A DNA stretch of 64,000 nt from Rapana venosa (taxonomy: Eukaryota > Mollusca > Gastropoda > Neogastropoda > Muricidae): positions 19,784,064-19,848,063 of the forward strand of contig CM054140.1 in assembly GCA_028751875.1 (NCBI GenBank), written 5' to 3'. The translations under genes were made by a program, and so were the position numbers. Of this stretch, positions 37,398 to 41,490 are shown one piece after another (positions within the stretch are counted from its first letter, which is position 1; each line of letters starts with the position of its first letter). The notes beneath the pieces were generated by a model, which saw only the letters and a list, made by a program, of their open reading frames with translations, was not told the DNA's origin and ran no database searches.

Positions 37398-37845
37398 TAT
37401 GACAGTTTATCCACCATTTAACTTTTAACTTATCATGGCATTCTGACTTCAGGTGTCTACACCAGAGTACATCACTGCATGCCTTTTTAGATTTTGCAAT
37501 TGGTTCCTGCTATGTGCACAAGATGTTCTGCATGCATGCATTCACACACAGGACCTTTATTTATAGTCTCATCAGAAAGATCTCTGGGGAAAAGTGGAGT
37601 TGGTACTGATGTTAGCTCCTGGGGAAAAAATCCCCTCCATCTTGAGTACAAAGTTTAGTAGAACTACAAGTCTACAACCATCAACACTCTAACCACCTAG
37701 GCTATCCTGCCCCCTTCTGGACATATGAAATGCTGTATACATATTCAGCAGTGAAGTAGGAGGGAAGAAGAAGAGGAAGAAACAAGCTTTTGTTGTCACT
37801 GGTGTTATTTGTTATCGACATTGGTACACCCACCTGAAACGCCAT
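1628..37845 (-). CDS. NAGLU: Alpha-N-acetylglucosaminidase (GH89), whole gene, 23 coding exons
   Basis: Lysosomal exo-glycosidase that removes terminal alpha-linked N-acetylglucosamine from heparan sulfate. The 23 exons listed separately join with matching phases at every junction and total 2505 nt (834 residues plus stop); human NAGLU has 743. Order along the protein: signal peptide about 1-24, NAGLU N-terminal domain about 26-135, TIM barrel about 139-480, helical C-terminal domain about 483-750, then a tail without human counterpart. The acid/base Glu is expected at 326 (motif TFNEM, human E316) and the nucleophile at 456 (TMEG, human E446). N-glycosylation sequons at 271, 282, 445 and 512 match human sites; 479 is extra. 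The start ATG is the first after an in-frame TGA and opens a good signal peptide. Family assignment is certain; the exact border of exon 13 (donor) and exon 22 (acceptor) is less so. Exon 16 has an alternative copy. Confidence 0.96.
2040..2350. repeat. CA-rich microsatellite block in intron 22
   Basis: Interrupted (CA)n with a duplicated island carrying catt(g/c)aac...agtaaagagag, also seen at 1945-1975. It yields long spurious reading frames of His/Thr repeats. Confidence 0.9.
2755..2878 (-). repeat. Interspersed repeat D (fragment), with (CTTGA)n end
   Basis: The segment with aaatgcattgcttattcaat and gtaccatctggaaatac, ending in repeated acttg, recurs in opposite orientation at 36490-36590. 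The recurrence shows a dispersed element, probably a SINE tail. Confidence 0.7.
2996..3116 (-). CDS. NAGLU: NAGLU exon 22, residues 698-737
   Basis: Encodes [20 protein letters not shown] and then a segment ending LDLYPTEPK, parallel to human IPFQQHQFDKNVFQLEQAF. The donor is AAAG|gtatgc. The acceptor (ctgaag|ACT) is poor, with little pyrimidine tract; an alternative cag seven codons inside would also keep phase. A SINE sits 31 bp upstream, so the natural acceptor context may have been disturbed. Confidence 0.85.
3147..3440 (+). mobile_element. SINE-B, full copy: tRNA-like head plus 5S rRNA-like segment
   Basis: A 294-bp element flanked by perfect 10-bp target duplications tccattcact (3137-3146 and 3441-3450). 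The head gatagctcagtgtcagagca resembles a tRNA A box. The next part, ending ttggatgggtgaccg, matches the internal promoter region of 5S rRNA (gttaagca...cg block and C box). The other copy, 34100-34393, has exactly the same length. It is inserted 31 bp upstream of NAGLU exon 22. Confidence 0.9.
3505..3845 (-). mobile_element. SINE-F (SINE-A-related core with a different 3' end)
   Basis: Shares the block caggtagcagggtgcatgct and the core gcaagatgttctgcatgcg, then tagtctcattc..., with copies near 5690-5950, 18100-18410, 40320-40640 and 42025-42200. The 3' half differs from SINE-A while the core and tRNA-like head are alike. Confidence 0.65.
4566..4623 (-). CDS. NAGLU: NAGLU exon 21, residues 679-697
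   Basis: Encodes [19 protein letters not shown], parallel to human YYTPRWRLFLEALVDS. Acceptor tttcag, donor AAG|gtcagt, phase 0 at the end. Confidence 0.94.
4978..5030 (+). repeat. Short dispersed repeat (aaacactttaatcatcccat)
   Basis: The string gtcagaaacactttaatcat with cccatgaagggcaattaca recurs almost exactly at 20363-20412, where it interrupts a SINE-A. Likely a SINE 3' end. Confidence 0.6.
5135..5178 (-). CDS. NAGLU: NAGLU exon 20, residues 664-677
   Basis: Short exon encoding [14 protein letters not shown], parallel to human ILDYANKQLAGLVA. Acceptor gtgcag, donor GA|gtaagt; both phases fit the neighbours. Confidence 0.94.
5207..5520 (+). mobile_element. SINE-A, two partial copies in tandem
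   Basis: 5207-5300 is the tail block (gggactggatgttaaa, gcacatgagtgcttattcc). 5300-5520 restarts upstream in the element (cctttggatgagactataaa, cttgcgcacacgttaaatcc). It begins 29 bp beyond the start of NAGLU exon 20, in intron 19. Confidence 0.8.
5540..5605 (+). mobile_element. LINE 3' tail fragment
   Basis: Carries gcgctttcatttgttgcttt, then agcgctatataaattcca and ending in attatt repeats. The same end recurs at 5951-6035, 12345-12412, 27458-27545 and at the end of the 46.95 kb LINE fragment, which identifies it as a LINE tail. Confidence 0.65.
5690..6300 (-). mobile_element. SINE-F copy, LINE tail and SINE-A fragment, clustered
   Basis: 5690-5950 resembles SINE-F. 5951-6035 is an inverted LINE tail with (ATA)n. 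6060-6300 is SINE-A in minus orientation. All lie in NAGLU intron 19. Confidence 0.65.
7170..7255 (+). mobile_element. SINE-A 3' fragment with (GTCATT)n tail
   Basis: Holds the fixed tail block ggggactggatgtaaaaaag, then cctcgaaataaaagaa and a short tgtcat repeat. Confidence 0.7.
7735..8080 (-). mobile_element. SINE-A, full length, minus strand
   Basis: Complete copy. The right end, read in reverse, gives a tRNA-like head with an A box (tagcctagtggttagaacg) and a B box (gggtttgattcc). The left end is the tail block with tatcgaggataatggaataa. Ends 78 bp from NAGLU exon 19. Confidence 0.88.
8158..8341 (-). CDS. NAGLU: NAGLU exon 19, residues 603-663
   Basis: Encodes [14 protein letters not shown] and [15 protein letters not shown], close to human LASDSRFLLGSWL and NSRYQLTLWGPEGN. 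Acceptor gacag, donor GAA|gtcagt. High GC relative to the flanking introns. Confidence 0.97.
9078..9437 (+). mobile_element. SINE-A, near full length, with a different tRNA-like head
   Basis: The core and tail are standard SINE-A, ending in (AATA)n. The head (ggatggttgagacgtttgcc...gttccactcccag) differs from the tagcctagtggttag head, so it probably derives from another tRNA or is a subfamily. Confidence 0.8.
9686..9790 (-). CDS. NAGLU: NAGLU exon 18, residues 568-601
   Basis: Encodes [20 protein letters not shown] and a following helix, parallel to human [21 protein letters not shown]. Acceptor tttcag, donor CA|gtaagt. A 21-bp minisatellite ends about 25 bp upstream of the acceptor. Confidence 0.96.
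9805..10125. repeat. 21-bp minisatellite, about 15 copies, intron 17
   Basis: Unit gcaaggtcatcactggataa(a) with a/g variation at the cat/cgt position. As 21 is a multiple of three, the minus-strand frame stays open and runs without a stop into exon 18. It is in the intron, so I do not count it as coding. Confidence 0.95.
10400..10890. repeat. CACCAT-type minisatellites, intron 17, with a duplicated exon-17 flank
   Basis: Units of about 18-22 bp (cacacattacaatcaccat; cataatgcacatcaccatca). The single-copy block catgctcaaagtgacacagc (10729-10765) repeats the flank next to the exon 17 donor (10893-10925), so the whole piece was duplicated. Confidence 0.85.
10925..11010 (-). CDS. NAGLU: NAGLU exon 17, residues 539-566
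   Basis: Encodes [20 protein letters not shown], parallel to human IWYNRSDVFEAWRLLL. Acceptor tttcag, donor TA|gtgagt. The intron sequence just past the donor is duplicated about 165 bp further on. Confidence 0.95.
11785..11935. repeat. Tandem repeat of about 46 bp, three copies, intron 16
   Basis: Three successive units with attatcaaatcagctttaat and gtaatttacaaagtctattg, the last one truncated. AT-rich, no coding signal. Confidence 0.85.
12345..12412 (+). mobile_element. LINE 3' tail fragment
   Basis: ctttgatttgtgtttgcaag, then atagcactatataaattcca and (TTA)n, the same end as the 46.95 kb LINE fragment. Confidence 0.6.
13088..13502 (-). mobile_element. SINE-C, full copy, minus strand
   Basis: Family with ggctgctctccctggagaga, gttgccgtgggttcttttac and tctcatccaaaagactagcg, and a tRNA-like head at the right end (cctctagaccaccgatccac read in reverse). 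Other copies: 24648-25036, 38880-39245, 59580-59930. Confidence 0.85.
15240..15375 (+). repeat. Interspersed repeat E with G-rich centre
   Basis: Shares gttggaatatggatacctaa and aaaaatctcacc...ggagctctagccaaggaac with segments at 9461-9570, 33700-33825, 45805-45860 and 60220-60310. The centre here is an unstable G run. Confidence 0.6.
15732..15824 (-). CDS. NAGLU: NAGLU exon 16b (downstream alternative exon), residues 508-538 of the alternative form
   Basis: Encodes 31 residues starting [20 protein letters not shown], 16 of 31 identical to exon 16a by my alignment. Same length (93 nt) and phase 0/0, with a long pyrimidine tract before ttgtag and a strong GAT|gtaagt donor. The NCT sequon of 16a becomes NCH, but a new NHS sequon appears at 535. 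Not counted in the 834-residue total. If both exons were included the frame would still hold and the protein would gain 31 residues. Confidence 0.85.
15908..16000 (-). CDS. NAGLU: NAGLU exon 16a (upstream alternative exon), residues 508-538
   Basis: Encodes 31 residues starting [20 protein letters not shown], aligning with human SVYNCSGE...LVRRPSL. It carries the NCT sequon matching human N503. Phase 0 at both ends; acceptor gtatag, donor GAC|gtgagt. A second exon of identical length and phase lies 83 nt downstream (16b), so this one may be one of a mutually exclusive pair. Confidence 0.92.
16025..16540. repeat. SINE-A tail, GA/GT microsatellite and short duplications, intron 15
   Basis: 16050-16140 holds two copies of ttcagaatatctctttcctg. 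16142-16225 is a SINE-A tail (minus). 16226-16312 is (GA)n then (GT)n. 16425-16540 holds two copies around cctgttaaaatcacatcca. Confidence 0.8.
16541..19400 (-). other. NAGLU intron 15, middle part
   Basis: Mostly unique AT-rich intron sequence. The one clear element is a SINE-F copy at about 18100-18410. No conserved exon-like frame is seen; the longest plus-strand frame (17896-18180) has no recognisable features. Confidence 0.6.
19425..19655. repeat. (CA)n microsatellite block beside exon 15
   Basis: Long CA runs interrupted by a CT tract, ending 3 bp before the exon 15 donor. Length is likely polymorphic. Confidence 0.9.
19658..19730 (-). CDS. NAGLU: NAGLU exon 15, residues 484-507
   Basis: Encodes [20 protein letters not shown] then QLLK, parallel to human [23 protein letters not shown]. 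Acceptor ctttcag, donor AAG|gtatgg. Ends in phase 0, so either exon 16 version can follow. Confidence 0.95.
19975..20300. mobile_element. Palindromic MITE-like element, copy with long inverted arms
   Basis: The left arm (gtttcccccactttcagttt ... attccatcccatcccagc) is mirrored by the right arm (gctgggatgggatgg ... gctgaaagtgggggaaactg), about 100 bp each with a centre between. Partial copies lie at 23150-23345, 23755-23925, 29935-30120 and 46855-47430. Confidence 0.75.
20340..20505 (-). mobile_element. SINE-A fragment, minus strand, interrupted by a short repeat
   Basis: The tail block is split by the 4978-type repeat (aaacactttaatcatcccat) and then resumes with catccagtccccgggtgtac. Confidence 0.7.
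20651..20796 (-). CDS. NAGLU: NAGLU exon 14, catalytic nucleophile, residues 435-482
   Basis: Encodes [20 protein letters not shown], matching human [20 protein letters not shown]. Glu456 (TMEG) aligns with the human nucleophile E446 and the NST sequon with human N435. A second sequon, NIT at 479, is not in human. Acceptor gtgcag, donor TG|gtgagc. Confidence 0.98.
20818..20905 (+). mobile_element. SINE-A 3' fragment
   Basis: Tail block gactggatgtaaaa, gagtgcttactccgttatcc, then cctcgaaataaaagaataaa. Starts 22 bp beyond exon 14's acceptor in intron 13. Confidence 0.75.
21160..21470 (+). mobile_element. Poly-C tract followed by a 5'-truncated SINE-A
   Basis: 21160-21190 is almost pure C. 21244-21470 is SINE-A from the cgcacacagaacatcttgcg core to the (AATA)n end. 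Confidence 0.8.
21706..21855 (-). CDS. NAGLU: NAGLU exon 13, residues 385-434
   Basis: Encodes [11 protein letters not shown] and then [20 protein letters not shown], almost the human [19 protein letters not shown]. Acceptor gacag. The donor is either GTG|gtccgt (used here) or three bases earlier at AAC|gtggtc; both keep the frame and neither is a strong consensus, so the last residue is uncertain. Confidence 0.93.
21950..22012. repeat. (TA)n microsatellite
   Basis: About 27 TA units in intron 12. Confidence 0.95.
22445..22680. repeat. (ATC/ATT)n passing into (ACC)n
   Basis: Trinucleotide repeats that create artificial Val/Met or Ile/Thr reading frames on both strands. Not coding. Confidence 0.95.
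22748..23110 (+). mobile_element. SINE-A, full length
   Basis: Head aggatagcctagtggttaga with B-box-like ggattcaagcc, core ccttcggatgagactataaa, and a tail ending at cctcaaaatgaaagag. It lies in intron 12, next to a palindromic-element copy at 23150. Confidence 0.88.
23150..23925 (+). mobile_element. Two partial palindromic-element copies flanking exon 12
   Basis: 23150-23345 and 23755-23925 both carry the aagtgtggtcagttcctgct arm and the gctgggatgg...gctgaaag end, one on each side of NAGLU exon 12 (23422-23503). Confidence 0.75.
23422..23503 (-). CDS. NAGLU: NAGLU exon 12, residues 358-384
   Basis: Encodes [20 protein letters not shown] followed by LVNSVPR, parallel to human LLQGWLFQHQPQFW. 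Acceptor gtgcag, donor CGG|gtatgg. Confidence 0.96.
23963..24037 (-). CDS. NAGLU: NAGLU exon 11, residues 333-356
   Basis: Encodes [20 protein letters not shown] and then PDAV, parallel to human [23 protein letters not shown]. Acceptor tttcag, donor TG|gtaagg; the split codon is the conserved Trp357. Confidence 0.96.
24648..25036 (-). mobile_element. SINE-C copy, minus strand
   Basis: Same order of blocks as at 13088 (ggctgctctccctggggaga, cgtctcatccgaaagactag, tttcgctttctagaccaccg), lacking part of the head. Confidence 0.85.
25418..25645 (+). mobile_element. SINE-A, 5'-truncated
   Basis: Starts in the core (ccttcagatgagactataaa) and runs to the (AATA)n tail. Lies in intron 10, about 100 bp before exon 10. 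Confidence 0.85.
25745..25815 (-). CDS. NAGLU: NAGLU exon 10, catalytic acid/base, residues 309-331
   Basis: Encodes [18 protein letters not shown], nearly the human EFGTDHIYGADTFNEMQP. Glu326 in TFNEM corresponds to the human acid/base E316. Acceptor tttcag, donor AA|gtaagc. Confidence 0.98.
25975..26330 (+). mobile_element. SINE-A, full length reference copy
   Basis: Head ggataGCCTAGTGatcagaac with B-box-like cccgggtttgattc, then the complete core and tail ending in (AATA)n. Its low divergence suggests a fairly recent insertion. Confidence 0.9.
26438..26501 (-). CDS. NAGLU: NAGLU exon 9, residues 288-308
   Basis: Encodes [20 protein letters not shown], parallel to human [20 protein letters not shown]. 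Acceptor gccag; donor CTG|gttagt is slightly atypical but in phase with exon 10. Confidence 0.93.
26920..26985 (-). CDS. NAGLU: NAGLU exon 8, residues 266-286
   Basis: Encodes [20 protein letters not shown]. Both sequons (NVT at 271, NTT at 282) match human N261 and N272. Acceptor ttcag, donor gtaagt. Neighbouring intron DNA is rich in CACA repeats. Confidence 0.95.
26990..27095. repeat. CACA-type microsatellite beside exon 8
   Basis: (CACAC, CACAA)n starting about 8 bp beyond the exon 8 acceptor. Confidence 0.9.
27458..27675 (-). mobile_element. LINE tail followed by SINE-A fragment, minus strand
   Basis: 27458-27545: (ATA)n, tatggaatttatatagcgct and caaagtgctcagatga. 27548-27675: SINE-A tail in minus orientation. 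Same pairing as at 5951-6300. Confidence 0.75.
28287..28448 (-). CDS. NAGLU: NAGLU exon 7, residues 212-264
   Basis: Encodes [17 protein letters not shown] and [13 protein letters not shown], matching human GRMGNLHTWDGPLPPSW and PVLPAFAGHVPEA. Acceptor atgcag, strong donor AA|gtaagt. The 5' half plus its acceptor is repeated in three truncated copies in intron 6; only this copy continues through the full exon to a donor. Confidence 0.98.
28488..28960 (-). repeat. Tandem truncated copies of NAGLU exon 7 5' half plus its acceptor
   Basis: Three upstream copies (about 28495-28570, 28630-28700, 28768-28850), plus a degenerate remnant at 28910-28960. Each has the acceptor region, then exon sequence down to the LLLQ codons, then an ATG/ATC-rich spacer. 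Spacing between copies is about 124, 130 and 140 bp. Two copies are open; the farthest has TGA at the Trp codon of QSW. None continues into the rest of the exon or has a good donor. Confidence 0.9.
28985..29145. repeat. (GAT/GAC)n and (ACT)n trinucleotide block
   Basis: Trinucleotide repeats in intron 6; source of artificial Ser and Val frames. Confidence 0.9.
29680..29750 (-). CDS. NAGLU: NAGLU exon 6, residues 188-210
   Basis: Encodes a [20 protein letters not shown] segment corresponding to human LGLTQAEINEFFTGPAF. Ends two bases into the Trp211 codon at donor gtaaga; acceptor tttcag. Confidence 0.96.
29935..30310 (-). mobile_element. Palindromic-element copy and adjoining unknown interspersed repeat
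   Basis: 29935-30120 is the palindromic family in reverse (ccctcactttcagctactct, then the cccatcc run). 30150-30300, with atgaggatacattctgacag and gatccgacgggagactccat, looks like another dispersed repeat, with no second copy in this window. Confidence 0.55.
30646..31096 (-). repeat. Four tandem copies of NAGLU exon 5 3' end plus its donor
   Basis: Units at about 30646, 30780, 30902 and 31022, each reading on the minus strand PLAVTG.EAIF.R followed by intron-like sequence with cctttggtttt. Only the copy at 30902 keeps an open frame and a gtacgc donor; the others have TGA or TAA in place of the Gln codon. The true exon end is at 31537. Confidence 0.88.
31097..31478 (-). mobile_element. Interspersed element G, 382 bp, with target duplication
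   Basis: Flanked by the perfect 10-bp repeat gatacgcccc (31087-31096 and 31479-31488). A plus-orientation relative lies at about 60740-61310, sharing atctccaacgctgactgtcc and gtcatcgtcgaaaacgac. No coding capacity seen. It inserted between NAGLU exon 5 and the duplicated donor array. Confidence 0.8.
31537..31684 (-). CDS. NAGLU: NAGLU exon 5, start of TIM barrel, residues 139-187
   Basis: Encodes [13 protein letters not shown] and the hallmark [19 protein letters not shown], matching human DWMALNGINLALAWSGQEA, which lines the substrate pocket. Acceptor ctag, donor AGG|gtacac. The 3' end of this exon with its donor is repeated four times further into intron 5 (see repeat at 30.65-31.10 kb). 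Confidence 0.98.
31700..32950 (-). other. NAGLU intron 4: no further gene seen
   Basis: AT-rich intron DNA with short CA and TA tracts. I see no conserved frame or dispersed element. Confidence 0.6.
32986..33167 (-). CDS. NAGLU: NAGLU exon 4, N-terminal domain, residues 78-137
   Basis: Contains [20 protein letters not shown], closely matching the human segment with STGVAAAAGLHRYL. Ends two bases into the Lys138 codon at donor gtgata. A (CA)n tract lies just upstream of the acceptor. Confidence 0.96.
33415..34065 (+). mobile_element. Old SINE-A, repeat E and a second SINE-A in series, intron 3
   Basis: 33415-33665 is a diverged SINE-A with head. 33700-33825 is repeat E (cggagctctaaccaaggaac). 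33838-34065 is a 5'-truncated SINE-A with a fresh-looking core and (AAATA)n tail. Confidence 0.75.
34100..34393 (-). mobile_element. SINE-B, full copy, minus strand
   Basis: Same 294-bp family as at 3147, opposite orientation, flanked by 10-bp duplications aataatataa (34090-34099 and 34394-34403). It lies in intron 3, 71 bp past the exon 3 donor. The 5S-like block is intact (ctacgacc end, cggtcacccatccaa read in reverse). Confidence 0.9.
34464..34621 (-). CDS. NAGLU: NAGLU exon 3, N-terminal domain, residues 26-77
   Basis: Acceptor gtccag, donor AAG|gtaaag. It encodes the first part of the NAGLU N-terminal domain, including the FSIVVSPEL stretch that parallels human FSVSVERAL. High GC compared with the introns. 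Confidence 0.93.
34665..34860. repeat. (TA)n and 29-bp tandem repeat, intron 2
   Basis: A TA tract at 34670-34705, then four units around gatatgtactaatgactaat, partly decayed. Confidence 0.85.
34920..35010. repeat. (CT)n-rich tract, intron 2
   Basis: Interrupted CTCT/TTCT low-complexity. The rest of intron 2 to 35.66 kb is plain AT-rich DNA with nothing recognised. Confidence 0.8.
35665..35725 (-). CDS. NAGLU: NAGLU exon 2, signal peptide, residues 5-24
   Basis: Preceded by an acceptor ending ttttcag and followed by the donor gtaaga. It encodes 20 mostly hydrophobic residues (Val, Ile, Leu, Ala, Phe) and ends one base into codon 25 (Glu). With exon 1 it forms a signal peptide whose likely cleavage point lies near the VSA/VE step, as expected for a lysosomal enzyme made through the ER. 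Confidence 0.88.
35935..36175. repeat. (CA)n and (CAC)n block, intron 1
   Basis: Interrupted CA repeats ending in CACCAC and AACAAC trinucleotides. Confidence 0.9.
36296..36369. repeat. (TG)n microsatellite, about 35 units
   Basis: A pure TG run in intron 1. Repeat D follows at 36490-36590 (tttccagatggtacattgaa). Confidence 0.95.
37255..37395. repeat. (TA)n-rich tract, intron 1
   Basis: Alternating TA with atctat interruptions. Could extrude as a cruciform. Confidence 0.9.
37500..37715 (-). mobile_element. SINE-A/F copy with tRNA-like head, minus strand
   Basis: Right end read in reverse gives gggcaggatagcctaggtgg. The core has caagatgttctgcatgcatg and tttatagtctcatcagaaag. It ends about 120 bp downstream of the NAGLU exon 1 donor. 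Confidence 0.75.
37834..37845 (-). CDS. NAGLU: NAGLU exon 1 (coding part), residues 1-4
   Basis: Encodes only MAFQ and ends CAG|gtgggt. It joins in phase 0 to exon 2, giving a hydrophobic signal peptide. Reading upstream in frame there is a TGA before any other ATG, which supports this start. The rest of the exon, towards 38 kb, would be 5' UTR. Because the coding part is so short, it depends on the join to exon 2 for support. Confidence 0.75.
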
Positions 37846-38189
37846 CAAGCAATAACCACTGATGATCGCAATGTGCTCATATCTAAAGTAATCTTCCTTC
37901 GTGTATGAATGGAATAATCGTATTCATCAAAATAATGACTAAAGGTACGAAGATTATAGGTCTAACTAAATCATTCAGCTACATTAGTTACGTAACAAAC
38001 TTTTCTGAGCTCAAAGCAGACTCGATCATAATCATTTCACTACTTTTTCACATAGACACACATAACTTACGTGCTTCATTGTGTCTGTTTAAACGCTTAC
38101 TCCTCGGAACTCTTGTTGCAGACAAACTAGGCCTAGTTGTCAGGAAAAACTCAGATCGCGCTAGAGATAATACACAAGAGAATGTCTTC

Positions 38190-38250
38190 TGCTTCCTGAC
38201 GTCGTCCGGTCACATGATGATCATATGCCATCATGTGCTCCAAATTAGAC
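38190..38250 (-). promoter_or_regulatory. Candidate NAGLU promoter element: M-box/CLEAR-like E-box with CRE-like site
   Basis: About 365 bp upstream of the NAGLU ATG, the minus strand reads ATCATGTGAC (38209-38218), which contains the M-box TCATGTGA recognised by MiT/TFE factors, the regulators of many animal lysosomal genes. Close by are a CRE-like GACGTCA (38198-38204), CATATG, and a second TCATGTG on the plus strand near 38230. Motif matches are seen; use by this gene is inferred. Confidence 0.4.
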
Positions 38251-38356
38251 AATTGCAAGGGAGAGAAACGAATTTCAACTGCAGTTATTTACCTTGGATT
38301 AGCCAGATTGTTTTTGTGGGGTTTTTTGTTGTTTTGTTTTGTTTTTTGTTTTTTTA

Positions 38357-38357
38357 A

Positions 38358-38399
<42 letters not shown>
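38357..38399 (+). repeat. Poly-G tract of about 40 bases
   Basis: An uninterrupted G run of about 40 bases, preceded by a T-rich stretch, about 0.5 kb upstream of the NAGLU start. It could form G-quadruplex structure, and its length may be unreliable in the assembly. Confidence 0.85.
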
Positions 38400-38879
38400 G
38401 AGTAGAAGAGTAATTGAAAACAACAACAACAACAAATCCCCAACCCACTCCTTTTGTGTATTCTGGTGTGTGTGTGTGTGTGTGTGTTCGAAATTGGGAT
38501 GTTTGTTTTGGTCTTGCCATCTTCTTTCAGTTCATTTCATTTTACTTTAAGTCGAGTTGGGGTATCCACATAATTTATTTCTTCTTTTTCCATTTCAAAT
38601 GTTAATACAACAGATCATGCAACTGATTCATCTGGCATAACTGGCATGTAAAACTGACGACCTTCTTTGATCTCTTCTAGTTCAAACAAGGATAAACCTG
38701 AATGTCTGTTGATTTTTGTGCACTGTTTTATGATGGCTGGAATCTGATAGCTCTGAATTTCTTCTAAAAATTTGTTTTAATGCGTATCAGAAAGTGAAGT
38801 CAATTTAGTAAAATCAAATAGTCTGGACTTCAATACCAAAAATTAGCCTATTACAAAGGAACCCTGCTGTGTGCTCGTG

Positions 38880-39245
38880 AAACCTGCTGGTTCGAAATAT
38901 GTGGTGGTTTGATCCCCGTTTGTGCCCGAAACTTTTCCCTCATCCACTAGACCGTGAGTGGGGGTTTGGATGATAGTTTTTCAGATGAGAGGATAAACCG
39001 AGGTCCCAATGGCAACGGGCATTTAGCACACGTAGAAGAACCCACGGCAACAAGAGAGTAGTCTCCGGCAAAATTCTGATTTAGAAAAAAAACAACAACT
39101 CTGTGATAGGGAAACCAATACACATGCAGAGAGGACAAGAAAACAAATAATGGGTGGCGCTGGTTTTGTGGCGACATACTCTCCCCGGGTACAGCAGCCC
39201 GAATTTCCCGCAGAAAGATCTGCTGTGACTTAAAGTGGTTTACAA
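38880..39245 (+). mobile_element. SINE-C copy, plus strand
   Basis: Reads cacggcaacaagagagtag and gatctgctgtgacttaaagt; the reverse of the 13088 copy. Intergenic, upstream of NAGLU. Confidence 0.8.
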
Positions 39246-39259
39246 TACATACCGCAGAC

Positions 39260-39419
39260 AGACAGACATATAGATAGATACATAGACAGACAGACTGACA
39301 GACAGACAGACAGAGACAGACAGATAGAGATAGACAGACAGACAGACGGACGGACGGAAGGACGGGGGATGGACTGACAGACAGATAGATAGACAGACTG
39401 ACAGAAAGATAGATAGATA

Positions 39420-39461
<42 letters not shown>

Positions 39462-39580
39462 CGCGTGTGTGTGTGTGTTTTACGCACGAGCGAAAAAGTG
39501 CGCGCACGTGTGTGTATATGGTGTGAGAAGGGAGGGTGGGGGTAGGGTGTATGTTTGTAAATCAGAGAGAGAGAGAGAGA
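39260..39580. repeat. (GACA)n, (GATA)n and (GT)n microsatellites
   Basis: Tetranucleotide tracts passing into GT/GC and then a GA run at 39565-39580. Confidence 0.9.
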
Positions 39581-39589
39581 GGTGAATGC

Positions 39590-39690
39590 TTACGTGCAAC
39601 AGCTCGTCACTGCTGATCGTGCGGACCGTGGCAAATACTTCATTCACCCATAGAGGGGTGAGAACTGTAGTGCGAGCCCAGCAACTCACA
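39590..39690 (-). other. Possible small exon or degraded coding fragment, unrecognised
   Basis: On the minus strand an open stretch reads ARTTVLTPLWVNEVFATVRT and ends at TTGCAC|gtaagc, with an ag dinucleotide (ctgtgag) in front. The plus strand is open in another frame too, so this is weak. It could be a 5' exon of the NAGLU transcript, a relic of a mobile element, or chance. Confidence 0.2.
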
Positions 39691-40107
39691 GATGTTTCAA
39701 AAAGCAACGATGGCTGTTACAAGACCGAGGGATGAACATAACGCAGTAGATTAAAAAAAAAAAAAAGTATGTACGTTCAAGATCCTGTCATTCTTGACAG
39801 CACTGCCTGCCACCTCTCCACCACTTCTTACACAGTTTGACCTAAGGCTACATACAGGTAACACTGTTGTTATTTTAGTTAGTTTGTTTATTGTACTTCT
39901 TAATTTGTTGCTGTTGGGTTTTTCTGTTCTATTTTCATATTTTGCTTTCACGTTACATATTTCAAATGAAAGTATATCGAAAAGAAAAGAAAAGAAAACC
40001 AACAAAAAAAAAGAATGAAAAGGGAACAAGCCAATAACAACAAAAACCACAAGCCAACTAGATGTCTGAAATAGTCTTACATTCTCAGTTTTAAAATCAG
40101 CTTGCAT

Positions 40108-40640
40108 AGATCAATATCTTGGCGCACACGTTAAATCCTGTACCGCTTTTCGTAAGAGCAGGCCATTGTGTGCTGGTGGGAACAGGTGCCAGAATTCACA
40201 AATCCGCATACATGTAAAAAAAAAAAGCACATAAGTGGTTATTCCATTATCCTCGATATAAAAGAAGAAATGAATAAATAAAATAAATGTCGGCGTTATC
40301 CCTCTCCTGTGACGTGACATCTACTTTAACTCCTTTAGGAGTCATTTGGGACACAGCACCGAATTTTTCAGGCTGTATCCTGGGTGAACTGAATCCGGCG
40401 ACATTCTTCCCTTTCTAGGCCATCCATGGCATCAGCCTCTTCTAGGAAAGATGAATGGGATTTTAATACCTGTACAAGTACGTGTACTGCAGATTTAGAC
40501 ATGGATTCTCTAGGTTTATGGTGTCAACTAAAAGACCTGCAGGGGACTGGAGTCGGAACCGATGTCAAATCCAAGCGGGAAAATCATTGAAACAGACAGC
40601 TTAGTGAAGATTCGAAACTCCTACCTTCAGTTACAGTCGG
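40108..40640. mobile_element. SINE-A (plus) then SINE-F (minus, old)
   Basis: 40108-40290 is SINE-A from the cttggcgcacacgttaaatc core to its (AATAA)n end. 40320-40640 is a diverged SINE-F. Between 40640 and 41250 I see nothing beyond a poly-C run near 40960. Confidence 0.65.
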
Positions 40641-41259
40641 ATCGTGAATTCTGCTTTATAACTATTTTTATGTTCTGTCCTCTCCCTCCTTCCCCTTCCC
40701 TCATGTACTGTTTTTAAGACAGTTTTTTTTTTTAACTGACAGCCAAACTGCCTTTCTTCACGCCTTCTTGCCCCACAGAAAAAAAGACGCTTTAGACAGT
40801 ATTATTTGCTTTTCATTTGTTTCGGCAGTTGCATAGCTGTTTGGCTATAGATAAAGGCCTAGCTGCTTATGATTTTTCAAGATTCAGTTGGACATTGTTT
40901 CTCTATTAAATGAAGAACAATCCTGACCATTCATTTCCCATCCCTTTCCAATATTCGCCCCCCCCCCCCCCCTTCCCTTTTCTCCACCAGGCATTTTTGA
41001 GGTTTTCTTGGATTTTTGTTGATATTCAGCGAGTCTGTGAAGAAAATCAGACAATTTAGAGACCAAGATTAGAGACCAAGATTTGATTCTAAATCAGTTT
41101 GTAGGATACTGTTTATAAAAGGATTATATAAAAAAAACAACCACCGAATTAAAGGAAAACAAATGTGAAATAATGTCATCTCCCTCTTAAGATCTACACC
41201 AATCAAATGGCTGCAGGCATGATTGCTGTATAAGTCCTGGTGGGAAAACCCGCCAGCAT

Positions 41260-41490
41260 GTCAAAGCCCGTCATTGATTGGTCAAATGAAATGCCCTTTA
41301 CTTAGGCCTGTTGGTACAGAGTTACCCCACCTGGATATGGTGTTGAAGTGAGCACAAAATGGTGGAGTTTGGATGGCAGCTGAGATCACTTTAGTTTGTG
41401 ATGCTGGTTGGCCTTCGCCTTCTTCCAACAAGTTTTGTGTGGAATGGAGATTGTAATCTGCACTCGATGTTTCATACAATACAGTGGTTA
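41260..41490 (+). promoter_or_regulatory. Promoter-like patch and possible first exon of a plus-strand transcript
   Basis: An inverted CCAAT box (gattggtc, 41276-41283), a YY1-like caaaatggtgg (41358-41368) and an ATG in a short frame beginning MAAEITLVCDAGWPSPSSNK lie together. A weak donor (gtaatc) or a later gttagt could end the exon. The layout is suggestive only; no product is recognised. Confidence 0.25.
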
